From the NCBI GenBank assembly GCA_031763025.1, contig JASSKH010000029.1, forward strand, positions 7,254,263-7,318,262: a DNA stretch of 64,000 nucleotides. The letters are read 5' to 3'. Numbering within the stretch: the first letter of the stretch is position 1; each line of letters begins with the position of its first letter. The position numbers and the translations under genes were made by a program. Of the stretch, positions 24,005-50,137 are shown piece by piece. The stretch is from Macrocystis pyrifera. Its lineage: Eukaryota > Sar > Phaeophyceae > Laminariales > Laminariaceae. Under the pieces are notes generated by a model, which saw nothing but the letters and a program-made list of their open reading frames with translations, did not search any database and had not been told where the DNA came from.

Positions 24005-24312
24005 GTCGGGTCCGCGGGTCGGATGCGCGGATCCGACCCGCGGGTCAGCAGAAAAGAATTCGCGTGTCACGCTGGCCCGACCCACGAGTGACCCGTTTCT
24101 CGCGGGTCATGACCTGATCCGACCCGTGAGCTTTTCATCACCTTTTGACCCGACCCGACCCGACCCGACCCGACCCGTGAGATTTGAAAACCTCTTGACC
24201 CGACCCGACCCGACCCGTGAGATTTTGAACACTTCATGACCCGACCCGACCCGTGACATTTTGAACACCCCGTGACCCGACCCGCGGGTCGGGTCACGAC
24301 CCGCGAAAAGCC
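24005..24312 (+). repeat. GACCC array with ~45-base units
   Basis: Four or more GACCC blocks separated by GTGAGATTTTGAACAC-like spacers; closes GGGTCACGACCCGCGAAAAG, the inverse of the opening at 23.46 kb. Confidence 0.75.
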
Positions 24313-26470
24313 CTGAAATTTTCCAGTGTCTTGTGTGCCCCCGGCCCTCACACGTGTGTGAACTACTATACAAATTTTCCAGTGCCTTGTGGACCCCGTC
24401 CCTCATGTGCAGACTGCTGTTGTTTCAGCGCACGAGATGGTGCTGGCCGAAATCAATTGGAAATCGAGCCTATAAGTACTATGATATGTCGTCTCGTCGA
24501 CCCTGGCAGCATCCAGGTGACAAGTCATCGGGCACAGTAGTCAATCGCGAGAAAAAAGTGGAAAACGCGCTAACGGTTATAACGTAGCTTGCAAAGATGA
24601 GTATCGACCGATCGGTTGAACTCACAGCTGACGTGCATTTTTTTAGTTTTTTGTAACATCACGAGAAGACGTCGACCCAACCCAACCCCACCCCAAATCC
24701 TAATCCTAACCCTGACCCCAACCCCCTAGTCAAGGCTCACGTAAGGGCCGTGCATGGCCCTGAGGGAATTCTATTTATAGTCGACGAAGTGAAGTAGCTG
24801 CAGATCGTCGTCCCGTTTCCATAGCGGGTGACTCCTCTATAAAACCTTATAGAGACTGTGCCGTCACCCTCCTGGCGGGTGCACCGGCGTTCGAACTCCG
24901 GCCGGTGAATATCTATCATACATACATGCATATAATGTAGTTCCAGTCAGAGGTTTACAGGTTTGTTGTGCTTCTTCCGTCGGCAAAATCGTGAGAGAGC
25001 CCGACTCGGCAAAATCCAACGACAACCATCAACGACCAGTTAAATTGCTAAGATATTGTCTTGTATGAGATTGAAAGCCCGGTAACTACGTACCTGGGTT
25101 CAGTCACTGGGAACGTATTTGTAGTACTTGGAAGGCGTATCTTTTAGATGGAAAACCAGGGTTTTCCAGAGGAGCACGAGCTTGGCCTCAGTCTCCGCGT
25201 GCACGAAAGGAATAAAACTGCTCTTCTTCTATAGCTAAGCAAACAACACATGTGAGTACAACGTTTACCGACTTAAAAGGCAGACCTGTCCAGGGATACA
25301 AAGTGTCCCGCAAGCGTTGATCTTAACAAAATTGACACACGACACGTATTCTAGACGTGAAAGTGGGGTGAGCTTAGCAAGCTTTGTTTTCGCCAACCCG
25401 CCGGAGGATGAAAAAGAAGAAGAAAAAAGTGGGACTAAATGCTAATTATCAACCCTGGGCGCAATCAAAATGAAGACAACACAAGTACCGGTGGGGGAAC
25501 GGGAAGACACCTTCAGTAAAATACTATTATTGTAGGACCTGCGACCAAGGCTTTTTTGTCCAGAAGGCCGCAAAGGGCAAGCAACCCGAGTTGAGCTGGT
25601 AAAAAAAAACGGTATGTAACATAAAATTACCGGGTGTGGTTTTGAATCCCACATTATACGCGGGTCCGCGATAGATACCCCCACCCCCACCCCCTCCCCC
25701 CACCCCAAACCCTCTACAGCGCGCGCAGGGATCCCAAAGCCCAACGCCGCGCTTCTATTATAGATAAAGCCCACGGCAGCCCCCTCCCCTCCCCCCCCCC
25801 CCCACTTCTGAGAGGGTTGAGATTACGTTCTTCTGATGTTTTTGTTTTTTTTAGCGGACAGATCATCGTCATCATCGTCAGCTGTGATCCCCGTTATTTC
25901 GATTTCCACACATTATTTCGAGGCACACACACATCTAGTCCTGATTCACAGTTTGGTCTGAACACGATCTACAGTAGATGATACTGCTTGCGGTGTGGGA
26001 GGTGGGATCAGCACGGCACGGCTCGTGCACGCATGTTTTCTGTTTGGGATCAGTATTGTTACGGTGATTGATATGGCTCTTGCACAGCATATCATAGATT
26101 AGACCGCCCGCATGATCTTGACATACAGTTCCGGTCCGTCTATCTTGCAGGTAATATGCTGCCGCGAACAATTACGGCACTATATCGTAGCGGCAACCGG
26201 CACTAATTACTCCGCACACGGCCACACTGGTCACAATCCCATCATCTGTGCCAAGCAAGCGATTTCACAGGCACTACGTATAAGTAGCGGGCAGGGACAC
26301 CTATTATTGTATGAACTGTAGCATCTAGATGATGTCAACACAAGAATTTAGGTTTGTTTTATCCCGGATCGTGTAAGAAGGCGGGGTCCCGGCCATCACC
26401 TTCTGTGACGAGGCTTTATAACTCTAAGGTGTTCCTGAATGCTTCCTCGGCAGGGTGTGGCTTGCCCTTC
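24313..26470. other. No supported gene
   Basis: Includes a TTCGAACTCCGG T-arm-like piece at 24890, pyrimidine-rich tracts at 25680-25805 and family 4-like words near 25965-26340. Confidence 0.4.
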
Positions 26471-26471
26471 G

Positions 26472-26893
26472 GGGTTAGTCGGTGATACTATTTATACTAA
26501 TAACGCTATATCATACGATATGACTTGGGTCTGTGATACAACGATACTACAGCAGCATGCGACATACCACTTACTTGATTGATCAATTGACACTCTGTTA
26601 TTTCGGGCGAGGTTCGAGCAATTTTATGCAAGAAAATACGGCGTGTCCTAGTCTAATGCCGGCCAGTACAGTCTATAGTGCCGGGGTTGGTCGGTGATAC
26701 TATTTATACTAATAATACAATATCATAAAATTTGAATTGGGTCTGTGATACAACGATACTACGACAGCAGTATGCGACGTACCACTTGATTAGTTGATAT
26801 TCTGTTTTTTTCGGAAGAGTTTCGATTTTTTTTATGCAAGGCAATACGGCGTGTCCTGGTCTAATGTCATTACAGTCTATAGTGCCGGTTGAA
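26472..26893 (+). repeat. Tandem duplication, ~210-base units
   Basis: 26472-26684 and 26684-26893 share GTCGGTGATACTATTTATAC, GTCTGTGATACAACGATACT, GCATGCGACATACCACTT and ATACGGCGTGTCCTAGTCTA. Each unit ends CAGTCTATAGTGCCGG, which is also the edge of MITE family 3. Confidence 0.8.
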
Positions 26894-27490
26894 TAGTGCC
26901 AGATGCCCGCTATATTGCCTGTTAAGTGGCTCGGCACAGATGAGATTAACCAGTGCGGCAGGCAGTGTGAGGAGTAGCGGTAGTGCTTTTTCTTTTGTTC
27001 GTTGGTACATACCGGCACTATAAAGGCGCATACCGGCAGTATAGAGGGGACCAGTACTGTATAAAAATGGCGACATTTTCTCGTCTTCGTCCAGGATCTC
27101 CAGCCTGGAATCATGACCTCCCAAATTATCATTCGCGTACTGTGTACTTATTTTTATTGCCCTCGATGAAATGCACCCGAGCGCTGTTTTCAGTTTACTT
27201 GTCTCTTTTTTTGTGAAGTCGCAGGTGGAGTTGTTGAGAGTGACGGGAGAGGCCAGTCGGACCAGCACAGACGGAACCCCAGAGTGCTGTGTTCGGCTCA
27301 GGCAGAGCGTCTACTTGTTGACAATCGGTACCACTTGTTATATTACTCGGCGGGGACATATATCCAGCAGCAGCACACGAAGACGGAACGAGCACCCGCA
27401 CCAGTACCACAGCAATGGGATCGATATCATTGAGGTGTAATTGGGGTTGCAGGGCTAAATACAAGACTGTTGGCCAATGAAAAACGAAAC

Positions 27491-27716
27491 ATGAACGGGG
27501 AGAGATCTCCAACAATCAGTCAGAAAGCTGACGACGCTCTCTTGGCCAAGGCAAAACATGTCGGTTGTTTATTACAACAAGTGAACGACAGATTGACAAG
27601 AGATCTCTGCACCGCGAAATAGTTGCTGTTGGCGAAATGAGAACTGAGGTGGATGCATGCTCTAGAGGGCAAGAACTGGCCGCCGACGTCCTACGGTATC
27701 CTCCCAAACCTGAAAA
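27491..27716 (+). pseudogene. Possible coiled-coil coding fragment with a frame break
   Basis: ATG at 27491 opens MNGERSPTISQKADDALLAK then AKHVGCLLQQVNDRLTRDL and stops after 43 codons. A second frame continues the heptad-like pattern (HREIVAVGEMRTEVDACSRG, then QELAADVLRYPPKPEKK). One missing base near 27615 would join them; no intron fits. Either a decayed gene piece or a sequence error. The minus strand is also open here, so confidence is low. Confidence 0.28.
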
Positions 27717-29300
27717 AAAGCCCATTTTTTGTTGTTTGTGTGTTGTGACAACAAGGCACGGCCCACCTATTGCTTGTTCTCTTTTTTACGGCATAGCGGC
27801 AGGCCGCGCGGTGAAATATATGAAACGTCCGGCAGCAGTACATACCAGGTGCAAAACAGACCCCGGTGGACCGAGGAAAGCAAGAACGTAGAAACCTGGG
27901 AATGATTATTATCCTCATGTACGTAGCGTGTACGTAGCGTGCTCTTGATTGGAAGCGCCGTGTCATTGCTTCATTCATCATTTTTCCTTCTCCCCAACAC
28001 AAACAACGTACGGCGTAGGCAGTAGGCAGCACGCACGGTAAGCTACACTAAAAAAAACCCATCACAAACAACATGAAAATAAACCGAGTAAGACGAGACA
28101 AATCGCGCTACATTATCAACCATAACACACAATTAACAGCAAAAAAAGTACGTACTACTACGAGTACTGCTTGATCACCTACCGCAGACCCAACACTCGA
28201 TGAACTAAAAAAACTACTACTACTCACTACTGGTACTAGACTACTGTAGAACCTAGAGAGTAATTCATGAAACCAACCCCGCTTCGGCCGTGATTCGTTG
28301 TAGCAGCAACAGCAGCAAAGAAGCCTCTTCCTGCTCAAACCTCCTACCTCCCTTCACACATCCCGCTCGCGATAGATAGTCATCCCCGCCTACCACACAG
28401 ATATCATATGTACGACCCGACACAAAAAAACGAGCACATTTCACACGACAACAAGCAATCAACCAACCAACCAAGCAATCAATCAACCAATCAAATTCAA
28501 TGGAACGGCAGGTAGGTGTCGCCGCCTTGTCATCATAGTATGGGCCCCTTTGCCGCACTGACGCAAGACAACGTGTGACCAACACACGGGCACCATGCCG
28601 GTATATACCATGTACCAACCCCGTCCCATGTACCCCATCCGTACCACAAATCAGGTGCCGCATGCCGGGTATAATACTCACCATGCACCGCGACAATGGG
28701 TAACATATAATGGGAATCATATACTGGGTACAAGTACTATACACCAGGAACCATACCGGGTACCCTATACCGGACATCATATACCGCGTATCATATACGG
28801 GTTACCACATACCAGGTGCATACTAACCGATGCGGTATGTACTGTACCATGTACTACTGCTTATTTTTGTCTACCTGGGGAGCAGCACAACAGACAGCGC
28901 TGTCTAGAAGGCAGCCGTGAATTATTATGCCGCTTCAACCCTTCCCTCTTCCTCCTCGTTCTCCTCCTCCCCCTCCCCCCCTCACTCCCACTCCTCCAAA
29001 ACCTCTCCCCTTGTCCATCACCAAAACAGCAACGCCTTAATCCAAGTTAACAACCAGGAACACCCCCCGCCTCCCCACCTGGCTCTGAACGCTCCTGGCC
29101 TCACTCGATTACAGCACGCCGAAAACGGGGGGGTGGGGGGGAGCTCTCTCTCCCTCTATCTCGTCTGCTCGATTTCGATCCGCACGGCAGATACGACACA
29201 ACCACGACAACACATTTGAAAAAAAAACAGTTCAACCCGCATGCATACAGCCGTCTCAACAAACCACTGTGTGGGAACGCACGTGTTCGTATACAGTGAC

Positions 29301-29334
<34 letters not shown>

Positions 29335-29837
29335 CGCGCCTACCAGGTATACGTTATCAATAGGAAGAAAAAAAAAACAAATCTTAAAAATGCAAACGGA
29401 CAATTTTTTGCAACTTTTAGAGCATCCATATAATTGCCGCCGAATTTGCCAAATCACGTTTTTTTTCTTCCAGCCAATCACGTTTTTTTTCTCGTCATAT
29501 TTTGTCAACGCGAAACGGCCACCAAAAGCAATATTGGAGCCAAAAAGCCCGAAGAGCAAAACGACCAAACTGCCGGCCCATGCATGGGGAGGGGGGAGGG
29601 GGGGGGGCGGGAAACATTCCTCCATTGATGACACAAAACAAACGCGATTTTGTCCATGAATATCGGTACCGTTCTTGTATCTATATAAAAACTCAAGCGT
29701 TCCTCACATTTACGCAGGTAGTGATACCAGGCCAACAGAGTGCACACCCACTGTCCACGTTTTCCCATTTCCTCTTGAATAGTCGAATCCTGCGTACCGT
29801 ACCATCCACCCCAGACGCTTCGCGGACTGTTCCACCC

Positions 29838-29932
29838 CCCCCCCTCCGTCTCGAAAGGGATGCGTGGTCAATGGTCAAATGACTACGGCAAGCAACAAAT
29901 GAGTACGCCCCCCCCCCCCCCCCCCCCCCCCC
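29838..29932 (+). repeat. Family B copy
   Basis: CCGTCTCGAAAGGGATGCGT through GCAAGCAACAAATGAGTACG and a C run. The frame [11 protein letters not shown] is shared with the 50 kb copy. Confidence 0.72.
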
Positions 29933-30537
29933 CTCTGCACCTCCTGTTCATTATTTTCCCCTGTCTTCGCTTGCCCTTCCGGCACCGCCATCAATGCTTC
30001 CACGAAAACCTATTTCCCTCCCTCTACCCTTAATGCCGTCAATGCTTCCACAAAACGCCCCTCCCCTCCCCTTCCCCCACCCTTCCTCCGCCACTGCTTC
30101 TACGAAGCCCTTTCCGAAACATCCAGTTTTTTCCTTCTCTCCCTTTCGTTTCCCCCCATCAACCCCGCCCCCCCCCCCCATCAAATCCCTTTCTCGCCCC
30201 TCCCCCGATCTTTTACCGCCTTCCATCCTTGTCCTGCAACAAAAACAAGGACAAAAAAGTGGTGATACTACTGTAGTGTTTCGCCTCGATTAGTTTCTCC
30301 CCCCGAATTACTCAAGTCAGCTGCGCGAGCAAAAACCCGAAGCCCAGATTAGAACTGCGGCCTTCCTTCCCCTGGACATAGAGCGAGCGAACCCCCCATA
30401 GATACCAGGTGTATCGAAAGGCCATAAAAACAAACAGGCTACGGCGGTAGAGCCCCGCAATGCATGCAACTCATAAAGCACATACAACGCGAAAAGCGCA
30501 TACAAAAAAATACAAGGACAAGGTTAGTAGGGTATGT

Positions 30538-30640
30538 ACTCCCTGAGGGTGCATACCCGAGTGTATACCTGGGTATGTCAATACCCGAGTGTATACCTGG
30601 GTATGTCAATACCCGAGTACATACCCGAGTACCATCGAAA
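30538..30640 (+). repeat. 28-base minisatellite
   Basis: About three units of ATACCCGAGTGTATACCTGG / GTATGTCA. Confidence 0.75.
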
Positions 30641-30740
30641 CAACCAGACTTGAGTTATAAATAGGGTACTCGAGAGTACATGCCTTACACCAAAAACACC
30701 CTTGAAAAGATTCTAGATGAAAAGTACAAAAAAAAACTAC

Positions 30741-30794
30741 CGAGTCGATGTGGTGCGCGCGTGGCTGCATCTCTTGCATCGGGTCGGCACCTAC
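30741..30794 (-). CDS. Possible further 3' exon of gene Y
   Basis: A 54-base open segment coding GADPMQEMQPRAHHIDS, donor TCG|GTAGTT, phase 0 as the previous exon requires. The acceptor side is a G run ending GGAG, which is poor. Listed only because composition and phase fit. Confidence 0.22.
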
Positions 30795-31964
30795 CTCCCC
30801 CCCCCCCCCTTCACCAGCAGCAGCGCCAACGTGTCATGACAACTCCCCTAGTACGCGTATCAAACTGCAAGTATATGGTAAAATCGCGGTGGGGGGTGGG
30901 GGAGGGGGGGGGGGGGGGGGCACCTGCCCGCCTGGCTAACTACAACACCACCACAAAAAAAGAGCAAACGAGGCAAGCCAACAAGAAAAAAAAAAAAAAA
31001 AAAAACACAACCCAAACCACAAAAAAACAACGTTACGTATGAACACGTACCGCCGTGACATACTAGCTGCTGCCGCTGCTGCTGCTGCCGTAGTAGCACC
31101 ACAGCAGCAGTTAAACAAAGTTATCGCATCGTGCCGACTTGACTGCTGCTAGCTGTAGTGCCGCGACAGCTACCAGATACTGGTACCTGGTAAATAAAGC
31201 TATCGTATAGTACTGACTGACGGCTATCGTACCATACTAACAGATAGCTATAAACCAGGGATCTCTAAATACGACGAGCAGTTGTGGGGGCCCGGACCTC
31301 TCTTACGCACCAACAAACCAACCAACCAACCAACCTCCCTCTCTCTATTAGGCATCGCATACGTAAAAACGCTATTTACTCCCTTTCTCTTACTTTTTCT
31401 GCGCAAAAAAAAAAAGTTCCGACGCTTCTCGTTGAGAGCACTTTTGTCCACCCAAAAAAATGCACATGTGCAGGTATAAAGGGGTTTAAAGCTACCAGGT
31501 ATACCACATGCAGGGACATTTCGGGCAACGTCAATATCGGGCATAAAATATATCGGGCTACCAGCAACAAAAAACGTACGTCATTTTTCGTGTTGAGCCT
31601 TCGGGGGTTCATAACTTATCGGGCCTAATCTTCGAGCAATTTAGGAAACCCCGGAAAGGCGTGAGACACGGTGGTAAGTTTATGTTTCCCCTGTCGAGGA
31701 TGGGCCTCTTCCTCTTCCTCCACCCCCCCTCCCAACCAAAAAAATATATATTCGCGAGACAACACACCACCACCACCACTTGCTCATCATCGCCCCACCT
31801 TCTGCTCCCTAAAAGCTGGCGTTAGACGTAAAAACAGGCATGACGAGACACGGAGAGCCATCATTGCTCAGCACAGCGGCCTGCCAGCGCCGAACGAGAC
31901 GACGGTACGTATATACCGCCTCGAAACGGAAAGAAACCACGCAACGCAAAAAAAAAAATGACAA

Positions 31965-32225
31965 ACCAAACGTAACTTGACCAACGTGACAAAACGAAAC
32001 GGAGCTCGAAACGCAACGAAACGCAACGAAGCGCAACATCGAAATGCAACAACGTAGCAAAACGAAACGAAGAACGAAGCGAAATGAAGCTCGAAACGTA
32101 ACGAAATGAAAAGAAACGTAACAACGACGCGTAGCGAAACTTCGAAACGAAACGTAACATAACCACGAAACGAAACGTAACAACGAAACGAAACGCAACA
32201 AGCGTAACGAAACGAAACAAAAACA
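31965..32225 (+). repeat. AACGAAACG-type tandem repeat
   Basis: About 260 bases of imperfect (AACGAAACG)n, which produces long Phe/Arg/Val frames on the minus strand. Confidence 0.8.
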
Positions 32226-33339
32226 ACACGGGTACTTTCTGCTGTGCGTTGGTATAGCCCAACATTTTTTTTTCTCAGGCGCCCAAAACGCATTAAAGGG
32301 GGCAGGGAACCCTACCCAGCAAGGACGGACACACCAGAGGGAAGGAACGGTGATTTTCGTGATTTCGAAAAAATGTATGGGTTTCCCCCCCCCCCCGCCC
32401 CCCTCCCCTCGGGTTCGGTAGGGCGGAGGGGCTTACATCCAAATATATTCGTGTGGAAACCCTATCCCCGGTATCGAGCTAACAAAATAATCCTGAGAGA
32501 TAGGAGTAGCCATGAAACCACTAAGCCAACATCTCGTCTTACCAATATTGGATCATCAACCATCGCATCGACACCATGCACCAACCATCGCAGTGGCATC
32601 AAGCATCCAGCCATCTCAGTGATACCACGCATTAGTCTCGCAGTGGCATTAAAAGCATAAGAACCATCGCATTGGCCTCATTCATTTAACCGTCGCATCA
32701 TGGGCATGCATCAACCATCGCCTTGATATCATTCGCCAACCATTTTCCCTCGGCACATGATCATCAACCATCGCCTTCACAACACCACACTACGGACGTA
32801 ACCGTTTTACCAACCAGCGCATTCCCAAACCACACCAACCATTTATCAACCACCGCTCAACGTGGGTAATCAAGCACACAAGAAACAGAGACAAAAAAAA
32901 GAAGACAACTAAAAACATGTGGCATGGTTTGAGAGAAAACGGCACATCAATTGTTTCTGGGGGGGGGTGGCACATACAAAGTAAACAACCAACAACAAAA
33001 AATTCCCGAGACGGTGCGTACTAACAATGTAATCGAAGAAGAAAAAAAAAAACTACATTTTTTATAGGGGGAAAGACTTAATAATCGAAAAGAGAAAAGG
33101 AAAAAGGGACTACCGTGGGATAAATACAAGAAGAAAAAAACTACTACGATCAACAAAAGAACAAAAAACAAGAAGATAAAGAGAGAAACTGCCAGGCACG
33201 ACTCATCGGGAAAGAAAAAACAAAATAACGTGAGAGGTACAAAACATTGGACTGATAGAAGCAGGGGTGGTAATCCTCCGACCATCTGCCGACCACCATC
33301 CCGCCCAGCCGTCGAAACCAACCACACCTAAATGGGTCA

Positions 33340-33592
33340 GATCATCGATTCCCCCTTCATGACCTAGACCGTTCAAGGCAGATCTATTCCCGATGTAGCA
33401 TGATCTGTGTGATCTAGCTCATCATGTTGCCGGGTGGAACCCGTAAAATCTGCATGATCGTAGCGCGCGCGTCCTGGGTGTGATCTATCTGCCCTATAAG
33501 GAAGATCCTGCACAACCTCTCACAACGGCATGTGAGGAACTAGATCATCTACTGTAGACAGATCAGATAGATCATGATATGTCCCAGGTGTG
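33340..33592. mobile_element. MITE family 4 copy, inverted
   Basis: Reverse complement of the 12.96 kb element: GACCTAGACCGTTCAAGGCA ... CTGCACAACCTCTCACAACG ... AGATCATCTACTGTAGACAG. Confidence 0.8.
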
Positions 33593-33695
33593 GGAATATG
33601 GCAAAATCACCAAACACAGCGCGCAACCGACCCAACACTACGCACTATACCAAGAACGATCAAAGAAGAGGAACATACAGCACACACCGTCGCGA

Positions 33696-33697
<2 letters not shown>

Positions 33698-33737
<40 letters not shown>
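33698..33737 (+). repeat. 40-base G tract
   Basis: 40 uninterrupted G in otherwise A-rich sequence. Similar runs: 29304-29333 (30 C), 38591-38611 (C) and 56900-56929 (G). Confidence 0.88.
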
Positions 33738-33738
<1 letters not shown>

Positions 33739-34699
33739 AGTACACGGAGGGAGAGCCACACGAAAAGCGCATGTTTATGAGAAATAAAGAAAAAAAAAAA
33801 ATGAAACAAAAAAAACTACGAAACAAACAGCGGAAAAAAAAAAATCGAAATAGGAAAAAAATACGAAAAAAAAAAAACTAAATGCAATAAAAAAGACAGC
33901 GAATAAACAAAGGCAACCACACCGAAAAATAGAAGAGAGCAGAGCGAGTATGCCTCGCAACCCTAACTCTCCCCCCCCCCCCCCCCCCCCCCCCATTCCT
34001 CCCCGACCTCACACGGAAACCCCCGGGAGCATCTGCACCCTGTACGGCGAAAACAGACGAGGCTCGCTTTTCCCACTGACTAGACACGAAAGGAAACAAA
34101 AAATCAGCGAGAATACATGGAAAACCAAAACCGGATGTGCACCAACTTGACACGAAAAAAACCCCTCCAGAACAAAAACTTGATCAAACCCTCTGTCCCC
34201 CCTCTGTCCCCTAGCAAATAATGCCTCATGATCGGCTTCCGGGACGACGCCAGCGAGTCTACAGCACCCAGCAAGTATATTATCAGGCGGTGGGAAGGAG
34301 AGGGGGTACGGGTAGGAAGGACGTGCGGGGGGGGGGTGTGGAAGGGGAGGGGAGTGGACGGGAGGGGGGGTGGAGGAGTAGAGGAGAGGAGGGAAGGGGG
34401 GGGGGAGAGAGAGGGCGAAGGATATGGGTAGAAGGGAGTGGGAGGGGGCGCGGAGGGGAGTAGAGGGGAGGGAAACGGAGTGGAGGGAATGGAGGGGAGG
34501 GGAGGAGAGGTTTTTACGTCAGTCATAGCGAAGGGCGTGTGCACTTAAAATCCCTGGTAACTGCGCGTTTCCTTTGCTATAAGTATGCAACTATAGTCTT
34601 ATGTCGGGACAAAGAGTTGGAAAACTAGTGCACAATCAAAAGAGGGTCTACGGTTAAGTTCACTGCACCGATCAATCACTATCTTCCTCCCCCCCTCAT

Positions 34700-35212
34700 T
34701 GGCCACACACCGGAAAATAAATTGACTCGTTGAAGCTGTCACCCATGCGCAAGTCCGCCTCACAAGCGGTTCTTAGCAGGATGCAGCTCACTCTTCATGC
34801 GACTGGCCGAACACCTCACGGCGCTCCGCGCTTGGTGCAAGCAATGTCTGCCTGGTTGGTGAAAACTCGATGTGCTTCGTCCCGTCATTGTAGGGATGCG
34901 AGGGTCTATGGTCATACGAAGTACGACTACGGCCATGCATGATATCGAGCACACCCTCAGTGGCCACACCGACAACTCATTGACGCTGTCATGCGCATGC
35001 AAGTCCGCCTCACAAGCGGTTCTTAGTAGGATGCAGCTCACGCTTCGTGCGACTCGCCGAACACCTCACGGCGCTTAGCGTTTGGAGCAAGCAAATGTCT
35101 GCTTGGAAACCGACGTGCTCCGTCCCGGCATCGTAGGGACGCGAGGGTCTATGGACACACGACTACGGCCATGCATGATATCGAGTACACCTACACCCCC
35201 CCCCCTCCCCCA
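34700..35212 (+). repeat. Two head-to-tail family A copies
   Basis: Two partial copies, about 34700-34960 and 34958-35212, each with the CGTCATTGTAGGGATGCGAG-like block and GACTACGGCCATGCATGATA. The second ends in a C run that abuts the 35.4 kb exon of gene Y. Confidence 0.75.
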
Positions 35213-35237
35213 GCTCTCTCACCGATCCCGAAGACAC

Positions 35238-48600
<13,363 letters not shown>

Positions 48601-48717
48601 TACATCGATCCCCGTTTGGCCTTCGCCTGGTATTGAAAATGTTGCGGGGGGAGGGGGGCAAATATATAGGAACCATAGCCCAACGATGGACCTAAAAAAC
48701 AGGTATTTCTATTTCTA

Positions 48718-48928
48718 TACAGTAGCGGTCCCTCTATAGTATCGGTTGAGTAGTGTCAGTTGCCTGTTCAAAATAGTGCCGGTGAAATCGCTTGTCAGTC
48801 AAGGGATTAACCACTAACCAGTGCGGTGGTGTGCGGAGTAATTAGTGCCGGTTGACGATATATATAGTGCCGGTACTGTTGGCTGGCGCGTGTATACCGG
48901 CACTATAGAGGGACCGGCCCTACTGTAC
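48718..48928. mobile_element. MITE family 3 copy
   Basis: Reverse orientation to the 44.9 kb copy: GTAGCGGTCCCTCTATAGTA start, ATACCGGCACTATAGAGGGA end, internal GGAGTAATTAGTGCCGGTTG. Lies upstream of the proposed gene Y start. Confidence 0.8.
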
Positions 48929-49944
48929 TTCGTACCAGTATACGGTTATGGTTGCTATTGTGTTCTCCAGTAATAGTACACGGGTCGATTTGATTTGCGG
49001 TCACACAGACGGAAACATACAAGCAAAAATAAAAATATTTAACGCATATTAACGAAACAAAATACCGCAAGGTTCGCCAAGAAATGTCATAAATTGAAAA
49101 ATGGAAAGTACGCGTACTGGTACCCAGTGTCCCAACAAGGAAGTAAGTGGCTTCGGTGCAAAAATAACATACAGGGTCGGAGGAGGAAATTTTAATTTTA
49201 AAAAAAAATCGGGGCAGGAAACTCTCGCGGAATCGGTCGCGAATAAGAAGAAGAAAAAAACTTGAAAAACTGGGGCTGACAGACAAATAAAAAAAACGGG
49301 CAGCTTACCACATGGCATTCGAGATAATGGTTGACACACCCTATAACCATCTACCCGATGAATATAGCCACAACCCTGACCCCAACCAATCAAACCCAAT
49401 ACACCAATGGTTGGCATTGTTACAGCAGTAGGCCCGTTCTCTCGTACACATAGTATGTGTGCCACCATTTTTTCGAATAAGTGGTATGTAATCTCTACCG
49501 CAACCAAAAAAAAAGCGACTTAACTGAGTGAGAACAAGCAGGGGTCCGGTAGTAAACGGCTCCAAAAAAAAAAAAAGTCGCAACGAAGAGAAAAAACAAA
49601 ATACTCTATACTGTAGAAAAAAGGCCGGACAAGAAAAGGCCTGAAAAAAAAAAATCGAACTTCTACTTGGAAAAGGGTCGGAGGACACGAACATCATCCG
49701 AACACGGTACGTATGTAGGGTCTGGGAACAACATAAAAAAAACACCACACATATCGTATTTGGCACTATTTATAGGCGACTACTTATAGGGGACATCGGT
49801 CCATCACCCCCCCCCCCCCCCCAACCGTGTTAGAACAGATGAGGGAAATAGACGAATGTGACATTGAGGAGTTTGACACACTAGACAGCAGCAAGAAAAC
49901 GATCGCTATCCTAGGAGATGGATGGTGGCCACAGGCGGCCGAAC

Positions 49945-50137
49945 AGGAAGGGGATAAGACTAGCAAAATGTTTCTATGTAATATATGGAAACAACGCAAA
50001 GAGCGCACAATTGTTGCAGGTGCCTCTACCAGGAGTAGGAACGGTGCTCCGTCTCGAAAGGATGCGTGGTCAATGGTCAAATGACGAAGGCAAGCAACAA
50101 GTAAGTACGCCCCCCCCCCCCCCCCCCCCCCCCCCCG
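49945..50137 (+). repeat. Family B copy, long form
   Basis: About 190 bp matching 52670-52857: GGGGATAAGACTAGCAAAAT, CGCACAATTGTTGCAGGTG, GCTCCGTCTCGAAAGGATGC, then GGTCAATGGTCAAATGA and a C run (50110-50136). An 85-codon open frame (49827-50084) ends NGAPSRKDAWSMVK; the same end occurs in the copy at 29.8 kb. Confidence 0.75.

Larger units (their letters stand above)
27900..30737. other. No strongly supported gene
   Basis: 28590-28830 is full of ATACCGGGTACC and CATATACC-like words; 29304-29333 is poly(C); 29990-30125 holds three ATGCTTCCACGAAAACC-like repeats whose minus strand is open (GCFGKGFVEAVAEEGWGKGR), a weak coding candidate. Confidence 0.35.
30795..34695. other. Repeat and low-complexity DNA
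   Basis: AACGAAACG repeat, ACCATCGC-like repeats (32560-32790), A-rich low complexity (32880-33900), G40, MITE family 4 and G-rich DNA at 34290-34510. A short open segment near 34215-34290 is coding-like on both strands and not assignable. Confidence 0.4.

Noticed and set aside
30520-30660. CRISPR-like array
   Set aside because: The 28-base repeats are adjacent without unique spacers; a eukaryotic minisatellite.
31861-32293. Phe/Arg/Val-rich minus-strand frames
   Set aside because: Produced by the AACGAAACG tandem repeat.
34104-34544. Pro/Ser-rich 146-codon frame
   Set aside because: Translation of G/A-rich low-complexity DNA. The non-repetitive part near 34220-34290 is open on both strands and could not be assigned.
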